Shown: in pieces, positions 1-12,910 of the stretch
Position numbering within the stretch: the first letter of the stretch is position 1
Layout of the letters: each line of letters starts with the position of its first letter
Source of the DNA: Acanthaster planci
Taxonomy: Eukaryota; Echinodermata; Asteroidea; Valvatida; Acanthasteridae
DNA length: 64,000 nucleotides
Direction: 5' to 3'
NCBI RefSeq assembly: GCF_001949145.1
Contig: NW_019091381.1
Span: 1,905,579-1,969,578 of the forward strand
Program-made: the position numbers and the translations under genes
Notes under the pieces: generated by a model
The model's database searches: none
Told to the model about the DNA's origin: nothing
Seen by the model: the letters and a program-made list of their open reading frames with translations, nothing else

Positions 1-692
1 AACTTTGTGTGAATGGGGAAGGTTAGGGCCAGCAACCCTGGGGGGGGGGGTTAGGGTTAAGATTCAGTTGCAAGTTCCATTCCCTACAAGTGCTCATGTG
101 CCGACTTCATAAGCTACAATGTACATGTGCTACTTCCAATTTAATGTGAGTAATTCCGCTGGGTTGTTAATCAAATCTTCACTTTCCATCCAGCAGGAAA
201 TCATTGGTCCTTCCCTGTCTGGTAAAGATGAACACGGACATAGTTCCAGTAGTGCAGTAGTTCAGGTTTTTCCCCAGATTTCAATATGCCCCTGTAGTAT
301 ACATGTAAAAGTAGAAATTTGGTTTTTTATTTTGAAAAAAAAAATTTGAAATTGCTGCATTGTTACAAACACTGATCTTGACACTTGACCTCTATGTTTT
401 TTAAATAGGTATTGGTCCATAGTTTCATTGTGGTCCTGTATTCTTGCAGAATGTCATGCTTAAAAGCAAAAGCAAATGTAGCAGAACTGTGTTTTGACGG
501 AAAACATTTCATTTAAATGTTGAATAATGAGTATCAATGTGCAGGTTTAATTAACTGTACATGTATGCATTTACATGTAGCTCTCTGCACTGCCTAAAAA
601 AAATTGAGCCCAAGAATGTTTCCATACAAATCTAATCTGGAGTTGAGTTGACACAGTGGGGGCTCTGTAGGGTCATTTCAGATCCATGACCG

Positions 693-1689
693 CAGTGGTG
701 TTGACTCGAGTCCCTTACTCCGACTCAAGTTGGACTCGAGTCCTGATTTTTTTACTTGAGACATGACTTGGAAAAAACCTGACTTGTAACTTGACTTGAC
801 TAAATTTGAATTTGTGACAAAAGGTTTGTTAAAAATAAAGACACAAACTTCTGGGTGCCTTCACACATTCGGTAAAAAAAAAGGCCTGGTTAATTCTGAC
901 CCATTTAATGTTGGCTGGGGAGCCTGAAAGCAAGCCTCTTGGTTGTCCATGCATTGTGCAGCCGGGCCTGCACGGGCAGCCGCACGCTGCGATCTTGAGG
1001 CTTATGTATTCCTAGACATTCATTTGTTGTTCAGCGCAGCGATATTCTTTGTAGTCTGTACATGTACATAATCTGAAAGCATAACGGAAGACGCTTCTTC
1101 AAATGGCGGGAAAGGAACTACTTCCCACCATACGATTATCAACAATTGACTTGGGAAAACTTTACTTGACTTGGGGAAAATTTGACTTGAGACTTGACTT
1201 GGGATTTGGGGAAAATGTGACCCGCTCTGCAAAAAAAGAGTATTAAGTTGCGCAATGCCAAAACACGTAATGGCCTGTTCTATTTGGAGAGGGCAAAATT
1301 TCTTCAAAAATGTGATTTTGTGGTTTTTCCTTTAATAGCTTCTGTAATATTTATATTTTAGAATTTGTGACCACACACTTGGATACTGATGAGTGAAGAT
1401 GAAAAATTGATCAATCAGTAAGAAATCCTATTTAGCATTGTGTTTCCAATTGCTACACTTTTTCTTGAAAAGGGTTTTTATTGAATCTGAAAATGTGGAT
1501 GTCTAAATATCTCCGGAACGCAGCGCACGACAGGGGTCATTCATATCAAATTGTAGTTTTTAAATGATGTACTGAATCCAGCCATATCAAAAACTCATAA
1601 CCTGAATCTGGCGACTTAGTACCTATTTTTCCAGAGTCGGTCACAAATTTGACTTGACTTGGGAAAAAATGACTTGGTTTACACCATTG
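693..1689. mobile_element. Possible hAT-like non-autonomous element with GACTTG repeats
   Basis: The left end CAGTGGTGTTGACTCGAGTC and the reverse complement of the right end, CAATGGTGTAAACCAAGTCA, share a CARTGGTGT start typical of hAT ends. The interior is built of GACTTG/ACTCGAG words (about 700-810, 1140-1215, 1640-1675). The 8-base flanks do not match, so boundaries are uncertain. Confidence 0.4.
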
Positions 1690-1794
1690 AATTGAAACCC
1701 CCCCATGTGGTGATGCAACCATAGAACCCCATTGACCATACCAGCTGAGGTGGGACTACATGGTACCTGTAAACAGGGCTGCCTTCATACCCAC

Positions 1795-1807
1795 TGACCC
1801 ATGACCT
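1795..1807 (-). promoter_or_regulatory. Candidate DR1 nuclear receptor site
   Basis: On the - strand AGGTCA-T-GGGTCA: two perfect RGGTCA half-sites one base apart, the spacing for RXR homodimers, PPAR-RXR, HNF4 or COUP-TF. Confidence 0.35.
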
Positions 1808-3493
1808 CAGATAATCGACTTCATGTAGCAACTAGGGCATTGAAGATAACAAGCTGCATGTACATGTACATGTTTACCAGTACAATACATGTATTGACAC
1901 CGCATGCAATATTGGATCACATTTAGATCCTTCCAGGATACATGTGTTTTCACCTTAGTGCCCCAGTTATGAGTAGGGCCTACATGTAGGATCTAAAATG
2001 ACCCTACCTGTACTGTGGTCACTTACTCAGGCCTGTGTTTTGAATGGTGTATTTGATGACGAGGTCATTGCCTGTAGAAAAATTATGGCGTCACACCCTC
2101 AGTGTGAGATGTGTCATGCATTATAACTAACAGGCTGTTGGTAATACTGGACTGGTTTCTTGCGAAGCGTACATGCACCTTTAATATGTTGTGTACAAAT
2201 GTACACATACATGTATTCATGTACATGCTTGCACATGTTCATGTACATGCATACAGGATTAAGTAATTACAGACACACTGTCAGTGCCATGGCTTATTTT
2301 GAGCAACAAGGCCATAAGGTCGTGGAGAAAGAAAAGACTGCAATAATCATTGTGTGTAAGAGAAAAAAAACGTAAAGAATTGTACACAATGGGCTCTTCA
2401 CAAGGGGTTCCCTGTTAGTTCCCCCAACGTTAATTCCTTGTATCAACACTGCTTTTATAAACTCTAGTGGTAAGGGCAGTTCCCATTTAGTATAATTGCA
2501 TGTGGCACAATATACATGGCATGTGAGTCTTGTAAAAATTTAAACCCAGCGTGTAAAGTCATGTAATATCTTGCTCTGTCAGTGGACAGTTTTCATGTGC
2601 ATGAATGCTTATCAGCTTATCTACTTATTATGAAGGCAGAGGTACATATATACCTTCATGTATGCTGGGATTAAAATCCAATCTCACAGGACCAAAGACT
2701 GAGAACAGTTTGTTGCATTGTGTTTTATTCCATGCAGTTAATTTGTTCCCTATGTTTTAATGTTTGAAGTTTTCGTTATTTTGATAATTTCTGCTATAGT
2801 GTGAATCTTGACTAAGAAGTAGTCACTCCAAAATGTAATTTTTTTTAATTCAAAGTTTTTAGCATGCAAATCTCTAAGTTTCTAAGGTCTATTTGTGTAT
2901 AATAAAAAGTTTTACTTCGACCACTGGCAGTGATTTTCAGATTGAGACATGACCGGAAAATTCTACAAGCATTCCATGTAATTTTCATCAAAGACAGTCT
3001 CCAACAATATTTTCCAACTCAACTTTAATTTGGTCAGAGTGCAATGACCCTAATCTGTACTGGCCGAGGAATTTGATTTCATCAAAAGTGAGTCACGTTG
3101 GCAGGTCGCAAAGTTCTCCTCTACCGATTGTCTCTCCTGTAGTGCGTGTTCATGTACATGAGCAAGGATTGCAAAGTCATAATGAAGGGATACAGTACAT
3201 TTACATGCGTACACATGCAGCTGGAGCTTGAGGTTGTAGTCCGAGTCTGACAACATGTATTAAAGGGAAGTTAACACTTGCCACTGAGGCCATACAAAAT
3301 TGATTTTTGGTTTATCACCTGCACACTTCTAAAATGCTTGTAGTCTTGTACGGTATCATTTTCCTTGTGAAATTGGGAACAAGTTTTATTACACTTCATT
3401 ATTTTGAAATTTGCAAAGTGTAAAGCGATCTTGTATTGTTACACATCTTCTTTGAAAATTTTGAAAGGCCAAGTTTTTTGATAATTTAGAAAG

Positions 3494-3845
3494 TTAGTAA
3501 CTGCAGTGATGGAAATAACTGGGTTCGCGTCGCAAAATGCGATACATTTTTGACGAAAAGTGAGACAAATCTGAAAACGCTAAGCATTTTTCGCAAATCA
3601 AAATTTCTGATAATTCATGCAAAACCACGACTGACGCTCGACATACCTGCGTGGCGACGGCCAGCCGGCTTGTTGGCTCGATTGCCGAAATTATTTTGGC
3701 AACAACGCGACGATCAGTGTTCACTGGAAATGCCCCCCGGCAGGCGCGGCGCGGTATATGTGGTGCGTTACGGCCGGCCAAGACCGTGCGTAAATCAACG
3801 GCAAAAACACGCTGGCACTTACCCCGAGTTTCCATCATTTTTATA
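3494..3845. other. CpG-rich block of unknown origin
   Basis: About 350 bases much richer in CG than its neighbours, open on both strands, and starting with a self-complementary GCGTCGCAAAATGCG-type edge. It looks like an inserted, still CpG-dense repeat. The translations resemble nothing I know, so I do not call a gene. Confidence 0.3.
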
Positions 3846-4157
3846 TGCACAGTACATGTACATGTGGTTTGTTTTGGTGACACAAACTACATGTTCTTGT
3901 ACATGTACACGCTGTTGTTTGACACTATTACACGTGCATCCTATACCCACGCATTTACGTTGCTACTAAAACTGTCAAAAATGCCAAAAGTTCCGTTGAA
4001 CCACACCATCAGGAATTGGCAGAATGACATGCCATGATTGAAGCAGGAGCAGCAGTCTACAAGTCTGATTAACACATTCACTACAACCGTTGGAAAATGA
4101 AAATTTTGTTACACACATTGTTGCATTTGTTTTTGCTAGTCACTTTATTATTCAAAT

Positions 4158-4185
4158 TGCTAATCAAATGACAATTTGATTAGCA
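4158..4185. repeat. Perfect 12-base hairpin, 4-base loop
   Basis: TGCTAATCAAAT, loop GACA, ATTTGATTAGCA. TGCTAATCA recurs at about 4191. No run of T follows that would make it more than a structural repeat. Confidence 0.7.
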
Positions 4186-5981
4186 TCATTTGCTAATCAT
4201 TTTCCCCCCTTATGTCCATCACTGAACTGTCTAAAAATTATCCAATTTTTCATCCAAATGCTAATTTGCATAATTTCCAACTTACATTACATATGCACAA
4301 TGAACTCCTTTTTTTAATTGAATTTTTTTCAGAAATTACAACTTTTAGCATACATTGCTTACAAGTTTTTCAACAATTTTTATTTCATATCCATACTGTG
4401 GTTATCCTTAGTTCACAATCTATATTCTGTTTTGTACTGAAGAACTGACAGACCTTCTAAGTACTAGATACCTACAAATACTGTAAGGCACTTGTTTGAA
4501 AAACACTTCTAATGAAGGACCAAACATTGTAGTGGACTGTGCTCATTGCCAGCGTGCATGGCGAACTTGGCTGGGTACAGGATCCCCAACTAGGGTTGTC
4601 TCAAGGGTGTAATTGCATCGGCGTCCAAGGTCTGAGCTTGTGGCCTTGCAAGCCCAGCCTTGTGGTGGGGCCACATGGCGCCTCCCTAGTCAGCCAGAAG
4701 TCACAAGCACTTTGCTGTCAGAGTGCAGAGAACCAGGCCCCAAGTCCAGAATATTTACAACCCAAAAATGCTTGCTGACAATTTGATGTGGCTTTGTGAC
4801 TTTTTTTAGCGGGCTGGCGGAATTGTCCTTTGGGACTGTAACAAATACATGTAGGAGATACATGTATATGTACACAAATCACACCTAACTTGGCAATTTT
4901 TTTTATTACACAGATGTACATGTAGTTTGGCTCAGCTTACCACATGTAACTTTGCACAAACATATACATACAGGTGTACAATACATACAGGTGTATATTT
5001 ACAAACTGTCATACCATGCGCACATGTCTTTGTAAATTTGTGTACACTGAACAGTGAAAAAATGAAATTGGCATACTTTTTAATAGTTCCATGCTTCATG
5101 CAACAGTGCAGAAGTCCTCTGTGGTACAACACATTTGATATTCAATAAAACGATCCGTTCCCCTGGTCTTCAGCAATTTACTGTACATGCCGGTACTGTA
5201 ACAGCATCTAGAGGGCATTGTACGTGCTGCATGTCTACCTCTGGCCTGTTAGTGTCCAGCTTAATGCTTTGGCATCTGCAGACATTCTAAATTGAGTCAT
5301 TACATTGACCCAAATGTTGAAATGGGGTCATGTGTGTGTGTACAAACATGTAATTGCCCCTCAGTTGAGAATGTTAACTTGTCAACACCAGGCCTGGATA
5401 CTTGACCCAGTTTATGGCAAATAACACATTGCACATGACATACGGTAGCCTACATGTAAAATGTACATTCCGGTACCCAGACTTGTGGATGTTCATGTAG
5501 TACTTAGAGGGGTCTACATGTACTATAGAGCTGGCTGCACATTATAGATACATGTATGTAGAACTATTGACTATGGCACCCAAGCAAAGATGTTTTAGAT
5601 TTGCGCTCAATCTAGTGAAATCTTTTGAAGCATAAGCTACTGGTACCTGTGTGGAGCACAAAGCTGTATGCTTGCACTTGTTTCCTACTTGCACACAGGT
5701 TCTTGCATGTACTGGTACATGTACGGGCAGGTTTTATTGACGATCAAAATTTGTCCTCTGCTGGTTGATTTTCCCTGGTTACCTGTGCACAAAGTACATC
5801 TTGGTTGTGTGGATATGTGTACACCACAGTGTCATATCCAGTGTTCAAAGTTTGAACCAGTTGAGCACGGTCGGGCAGTTTTTAATGGTGCTGGATAATT
5901 ACTGAAGTAATGGAACAGGCAAAACACTAGTCTTTAAACTAAGATTATTTGAGGAAAATCGGTAGTATTGAATACGGTAAA

Positions 5982-6009
5982 GATGATGATGAATATGATG
6001 AATATGATG
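5982..6009. repeat. GAT/GAATAT-rich microsatellite
   Basis: GATGATGATGAATATGAT followed by another GAATATGAT unit. Confidence 0.8.
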
Positions 6010-6026
6010 TGCTAATTAAGAAGTTA

Positions 6027-7607
6027 ACCCTAACAGTCCTGAATCATCCAATTGTAATATGATTTTGCACACATCCTAGGGAGTCAGAGTTAAAGTACAC
6101 TTCCTAATAAACCCCTTTCCACTTTTTTATTACATACGACATAAATTTTTAGTCAGATATGACAATAAAAGTGGGCAATTTCACCAAACTTGGGTAGGTC
6201 AAGTTACATTTGTGGTAAATCGTGTCTATTTTGCATAGCCTACATGTGAAGCTTCACTTGCGTGACAAAAAATTATTGTGCCAAAGTTACTGGTGGGGCA
6301 ACAGGAGTCGCATGTTGGAAACATGTTTCATGAACCATTTGAAGTTGAGAGGCAGCTTGTCAGGTATTCTCTGCGTGGTTTATGACTTGGCCTTTTAGTG
6401 TTTGTTCCTCATGTTCCTTTGTACCTTCTCCCTTGGCCCGGCTGGCATGGCCCAGTTTCTTTTGAAAAGGCAGCAATAATGGACAAAATATTAAGCTGTC
6501 TTCCGGTTTACAATTGAGCGTGACCCACTTTGGTTTACCTCAGAAAGGGTGAATTGGAAAAGATTTGGGGGTGAAAAACTGTTTTTAAGTATTAAATTTC
6601 CCTAGAGATTGTTTGGACATGTTTTTGCACATTATGATGGATGAGCCTACCAGTGCTTAAGAGGTACTGTTTCACATACATGGTACATGTACAGGTACTT
6701 GTACATAAGGGTGGAAATTTACATTTCATTTGAAAAGTGTTTAGAAAACTTCCCCGTACTGTTTAAACATGTAGCCACCACTTAACTGAGGCCGCTACCC
6801 ACCTCAGTGTTTTCATATATATATGAACAATTATATACATGTACATGTAGTTCAACAATGCACATGGTCCAACCAATGTAAAAATGTAGATTACGTAGGG
6901 GCATTTAAAACAAGCAAATTTTTATTGTTTTAGAATCCACCTTTTTTTCTCAAAAACTACATGGATGCCGAACGGGAAAGTGTTATGAAAATCAGATTAC
7001 ATTTTCGCAGGCATCATTTACAATTAAAGTGAACGCTAGATTGCATCAGTCAAACCATCGAACCTTTAAAAGGGGCAAAAATCTGTTAAAACGTTTGAGA
7101 AAATCTGTAAACGGATTTGGAACTTCTTTCGTTTAAATGTGTAAAATGTCCTACCCTTACTTGCAAATGTACATACAATGTACATGTATGCGCACATGTT
7201 TACCTTGAGTCACTTTAAATGGTGATTGATAATGTGAAAAACATACATGACTGGGACATGTACTGGATGAAGCCCCCCCCAAAAAAAGAAATAAAGAAAA
7301 GACAGTGTTCGGGATCTCTGATGTTTTGATTAGCTAAACTTAATTTTATTTCGTTCCATTGATGTAAGATGATTTTTCCCCTAGACATTGATTTTCAAAA
7401 AACAAAATTGAGGAGAATTCTTAAAATCAACTTGGATAACTTTCTCTCTTTTTAAACACAACTGAGGAGTTGTAGCTTGCTTAAGTGATTAACGGCAGTG
7501 ATATTTTGGACTTGTAAATGTAATTTGACCCCCAACTCCCTAGAGTACACGTACAGTACCTGTACATGTAACTGTATTTAAATTGGAGGATTCAGGACTG
7601 TTGGGGT
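6027..7607. repeat. Inverted 27-base repeats 1.5 kb apart
   Basis: ACCCTAACAGTCCTGAATCA followed by TCCAATT at 6027-6053 is matched in reverse complement at 7581-7607 with two mismatches. They may be the ends of one element or two copies of a short dispersed repeat. Related words occur near 26490 and 50590. Confidence 0.6.
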
Positions 7608-8471
7608 CATTTTCATATTTTACTCATACACGATGAATGCAAGACTGTTTTTTTGGGGGGGTGGGGATGTCATTTGGTAATGTTTTCTTGCAGTAGGAAG
7701 TCCCTCATTGGCCGCTTGAGATCAGCCAGTTGATTTCTTTTACATACCGCCCACACTTGTGAGCATTGTCACATGGCCACGGCCAGTCATCCGTTAAGCC
7801 CGGCCACGTGCGGTGTCGTCCAGAAACAGACGAGAAATCGATGGTGTTATTCTGTCTTGAGCGTGTGCAGTCTCTGCCTCCTTATGGCTTGCGCCTGATG
7901 CCTGCAAGCCACGTGAGGAGTTTGGCCACTGCCTAAAATAATGCCGGCAGTGGTTTTGTGGCGTGCACTTTCATAACGGGCTCCCTCCCTGCTCTCCTGT
8001 ACTTCCTTGCATTCATCGTAATCTGTTTGATTTCATTAGAATTCATTTATTGTATGCAAACCAGTACTGAGTGATCTGCCCTGCGTTTTAATTAATGCGG
8101 GCAGTGTACACATGCACCACACCTGTTAAAAATATAATTTAGCTTCTTTTTTGTGCTCTGCTTGTGTTTTCATCCTCGCATGATTTTAGTAACAGAGAGC
8201 GGCAGCATTATCGAGTGATTCTTAGTTTAAACTTGTAATTAATTATAGTATCAAAATTTTACAATTTGTACCAAAAACTTCTGCTGGGTATACGGCTCAT
8301 TTAAATGAATCTTAAAATTAAACTTGACATGTACATTGTAGCTACCGGTACATGGGCCCCCTTAAAAGCTGTGGATGTTTTGCATGCAATACCCAATTGT
8401 AATTAAGCTGCCAGGTTTGATTCAACTTTTCATACACCCCATAGAGTTACATGTGGGTACATTTACATGTA

Positions 8472-9220
8472 CAGTAAAATCTCGATGAGTCAAAGCCTAT
8501 TAAGTCGAAACTCTGTTTACCTCGACGTCTTTCTGTGTTCCCCGACAAAAGAATAGGCCTCTATGTGCAATAAACTATCCGTAACTCAAAATGTCAATAC
8601 CACTAAAGCTGCTCATCTCAAAGTTTTGGTAGGCCAATTAAAACAAAAAACACTGAAGAATGATGAATAAAAAGTGATGAAAGAATGCTTGCCTTCATTA
8701 TGAGTCATTACTGTCACGCGCACGGCTTTTTCTCTGATGAGCAGAGCATGTTCACACGGGCTGCCATTGTCACGTCGACAAGCCCTGAGTGGGCATCAAC
8801 CGCTCGCGTAAAATAAATCAGGCACGAATGATGCGCCCTCAAGCGCTTTGTACATGTATCACGTGACCCAGCACGGAAACCCTGACCGACTGGCCCGCAC
8901 GCTGCGTTATGCGGTAACAGCCCGATCAAGCAAAGCAAATGAATGAATTCTCAAGACGTAGACACAGGTACCGGTATTTAACTTCATTGGTTAATTGTTT
9001 ATTAATGTACCACATAAAAACGTGTGTAATGATGAGGTTTGAGAAAACTTGCAAAGTAGGGATAGCCTAAAATCCGTGTTGGACTCAGCTTGCAGGCCAA
9101 CTGCCGTAAGCCAGTAAGGTTTCGTGTGCACTGAAGCGTGTAACTTTCGTAAACTGGAACGTGGGATAACTCAAACTTTTTGTCCATTCCCCTGAGCTTC
9201 GACTTATCGAGATTTTACTG
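8472..9220. mobile_element. Non-autonomous pogo/Tigger-like DNA transposon (MITE)
   Basis: 749 bases with terminal inverted repeats. The left end CAGTAAAATCTCGATGAGTC is matched in reverse complement by CAGTAAAATCTCGATAAGTC at the right end; 24 bases align with two mismatches. TA lies on both sides (8470-8471 and 9221-9222), the target duplication used by Tc1/mariner/pogo elements. No transposase remains inside. Confidence 0.8.
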
Positions 9221-10981
9221 TACATGCACGGTGTAAAAAGTGTTACATGTACATGTACATGTGCAACATAAATGTACATCTTGAAAAAGCTGTCAGTTAC
9301 ATGTAAATTTATACATGTAGCTCAGTTTGGGGAGGCCGTGCTCAATGTTCCAGAGGTTGCAGGAGAAATCTTACTCCAGTTAATTTCTTCCTTCACCCAG
9401 AGCTGTGATTACCTATTGGGATGGCAGAGCAGCAGGGAGAAATTCATGAACCATCGCTAATCCATTTTCTTAAAACAGCTGGCAAATCCATATACAATCA
9501 CAGTTTACCTTTAATTGGTGTTTATGTGCTTACATGTACATATAGGGTGTACTTGCAACTAAGCCACTTAACCAACAGCTGCATGTGCTGAGATTGTTGT
9601 AACAATAATAACGTGGTTCATCAGTGCTGGTCTTCCAACCAAACAGATTGATATGATCCTAATTATCAGGAAACAGAAAGGTCAATTTACTGGTCCATCT
9701 GGTAGGTGTTGATTCATCCAGATGAGACTGGAAAATCTAGTTTGTCACACCTGGTTTCCATCAGCCTTTTGGAGAATATTGACTGGTGGGGAAAGTGTTT
9801 GGCTGGATTTGGTTTCGTGGGCTTATGAGTGACCATGTTGACTTTGTTGTTGGAGGGAATGTAATAGCAAAAATGACCAAAATGATTGTGGAGACATTGA
9901 TTTTTTTCATTTCATAAAAATGGAAAGATCCTAAAGAATTTTGGCTCAGTGCATAATTTGTGTTTCAAATCAAAGTAAATGTACACTTTTCAATGAAGCA
10001 GATGGTTGCCAAACTGAATCAAAATCTGTCATCAGAAAAGTCTTCTAGATCCCAAAAGATTGGTTTTAGAGCCCTGATTTAAAAAGTGCATACATATGGC
10101 TTGTTCTTCATAAAATGGACGAAAATGCAACTCTGGATGTCATTTTTCAAAACTTCTAAAAGAGCGACTTTGAACATGTAAAATACAAATTAGCACCTTC
10201 TCATTTATAAAAATGATTATTTGGGGATAATTACACGTGTAGGGATAATGTGTACATTTTATGGACATTTGGTTGGCTACTAGTACAAATCAAATGCAGT
10301 TGAATTCAATAAAGTTTTACATCAAAGTGTTTACACCAGAGAACTTAATTTCAAAACTTCACTCAACAAGGAGAATTCAGTATATTTTTCGACTGATGCA
10401 TTTTGAAACACCGAAGAAATAACTTTTAAAAAATATAAGCCACAAAAAAAGAGCACAAAATTGATGGAAAATGATGAGGAAAATTTGGCTGTCTTCATTC
10501 TCTTACCGTTCATAATCACTCTCACTATACCAGCATATCTGCCAGGTCTTATACCTTTCAACCATTGAAAATTACTTTAAGTTTGGCTGCATCAAAAATT
10601 TATAATGAGTACAATATGTTCATTCCGAACACCATTTTTGACAGAATTTTGATTTGAAAATTTTGACAAAATGCATGACGTATGAGAATCCCGAAAACAC
10701 TGTCACATATAGTGCTTGAAAATTCCATGCGCGATGTTCATTTTGCCGCTTATTTTGGAGATATCCCCACTGAAAATTAAACTAAAATTAACAACTTTGA
10801 GCATTAGATATTTGTCATGAATCGTATTTTATGTCACGGACGTCATTTTTTTCGAACGTCATTCAGAATGAACAATTTTCTCTGAGAAACCTTGTTCTGA
10901 AGAGAAAAATCTCGGAGCATCGCCATTTCATGGAGGGGCTGATAAATATTGAATGAAAACGCGGGTGCACTATATGGATTG

Positions 10982-10994
10982 ATGTCAAAGGTCA
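10982..10994 (+). promoter_or_regulatory. Candidate DR1-like site
   Basis: ATGTCA-A-AGGTCA: one mismatch in the first half-site; the second half-site and the A spacer match the common DR1 form. Confidence 0.25.
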
Positions 10995-11680
10995 AACAGG
11001 CCATGATGCAGCGAAACTTTCTCTAACGGCACTGCAAGAGAATGAAGCCGCAAAATCTCCACGATCGGTATTTTGGACTGCAGTTTTTGGAAACGTACTT
11101 GAAGAAAATGTGATCGGTCCAGTCATAAAAGGATGATGGTTTGGCAATGCTTTTTTGCACTTTTTTTAAAGTTTGTCTTGTACATGGATTTGGATTTTCC
11201 TCACTGGTTTTTTACAGTCCATTTTTTTGACACTAATGACAGAATCGAATGACGTTCGTGACTGCCGACTTTTGGACCCGATTAATTGTGAGAGGTATTT
11301 TTTCAATTTCGTGATTATAATTTTTATAGGTGTAAATATTATCACCTGTCACCACATATAAATCTGTGTAAAATAACCACGGGGATTATCACTCCTTGCT
11401 AAAATTTTATTGGCTAGGATTTCAACAGGTTATTCACATCCGTCAAAAATGCTGACGTTCGAGACTTTAATTGATCAACTCCAATTAAGATGAAAGATGG
11501 ACACGGTCATCATTGTTCCAGATATCAGCCATGACTTCCCTCATTACATCAGACATTGGGAATTAATCCACTGCTGTTCACTTCAGGAAAAATGAACCCC
11601 CAAAGTTGAACATTATCTAATGGTCCCTATTTTGAGGAGCCTGCCATATGTAAGCACATGCACATGCACGTGCACATGCA

Positions 11681-11905
11681 CAAGCAATCTGCCAGTGTGT
11701 CCAACCTTGGCCCAAGTTCCTACTGTTGCCTGATTGCGAATGGTCTATTACTCTTCTGTGTGTACATGTACAGTATATGTACAGTGTGTACATGCATGTG
11801 TCAAGCAATCAGCCAGTGTATCCAACCTTGGCCCAAATTCCTACTGGTGCCTGATTGCGAATGGTCTATTACTCTTCTGTGTGTACAGTACATGTACATG
11901 TTCAC
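11681..11905. repeat. Tandem duplication, 121-base unit, nearly two copies
   Basis: CAAGCAATCTGCCAGTGTGT at 11681 recurs as CAAGCAATCAGCCAGTGTAT at 11802. About 85 following bases match with few differences (CCAACCTTGGCCCAA, GCCTGATTGCGAATGG). The junction lies in TACATGTACAG-rich sequence, which may have helped unequal exchange or slippage. Confidence 0.9.
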
Positions 11906-12830
11906 AGCTACATTTACATGTACATGTAATGTATTGAATGATTGTAACATATACAGTTAGTTTGATTACAAGTAGTTATGGTTTTGGCATTGCCATGATT
12001 TACATTTCAGACACCACTGTGGACTCTACATCATGAAGCATTCATTGAAAAGCAAAGAAAAATTGTGTCCATGGACTTTTCTGTCAAATGCCCACTATAT
12101 TTGCTTAGGATTCAGGGGCAGACATACATACATGTAGAGACACTGATCCGAGTACTTCACCAGGGAACAAATCTGGAGTCTAACTGACACATGTACTGTA
12201 TACAGGCATTCAGAATGGCCAATACATGGACATCCGCTGCCTGCAGGACATGTCATGATTTAGTGTGGAAATTACCAATCCACCTGCCTTTGAGCAGTCA
12301 GCTTTTAAGAAAATATTACATGTTTCCATGGAAGCGGGATTAAGTTTGGGCTTTTACTGACGATCCAAAAATCACAAAATGAAACTACCGGCTAAACCAT
12401 CTGTTTTCCCTGTGGCACTGTGTATTTTTCAAATAGAAATGATTTATGAAAAGATGGTTAACAATTTTAATACAAGCTTTGCCTTCACATTTGTACTTTT
12501 TGAAGAGCATGTATTTACTGCAACCAGCGTCATAGTTGGAACTACTGTACCCCGGTACGTGTAGCACAAGAACACCACAAAACGATTTATTAGTGCCGTA
12601 CTTGAATGTTCTCAGGACCATTCACAAGTTCAGTTGAAGGACCAGTCGCAAGTCACATGGCAATGGAATACTTTTGTTGCAGTCATTTGAATGGCTGACG
12701 ATTTGAAAGCAGACTTGAGGCCTTGTGATAGTCATGTGGGAACTTTGAATTGGTCTCGAGCGGTCCAGAATACAACACTAATTGTGTACTCAACTTAGAG
12801 CTTTTGAGAAAAAATTGCAAGCATGCTGGT

Positions 12831-12910
12831 TGGGACTGGAACCCAGGACCCTCCTGTGAATTACAAGTACATGTACAGTGCAGATCCCTAATGACTCAAC
12901 CACCATGCTT
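12831..12910 (-). mobile_element. tRNA-like SINE head fragment
   Basis: The reverse complement holds an A-box-like GGTGGTTGAGTCATTAGGG and, about 45 bases on, the B-box-like GGGTTCCAGTCCC. Short and without a recognisable body. Confidence 0.45.

Noticed and set aside
2160-2375. Met/Tyr/Cys/His-rich small open frame, and many like it
   Set aside because: Translation of TACATGTA repeats, not a gene.
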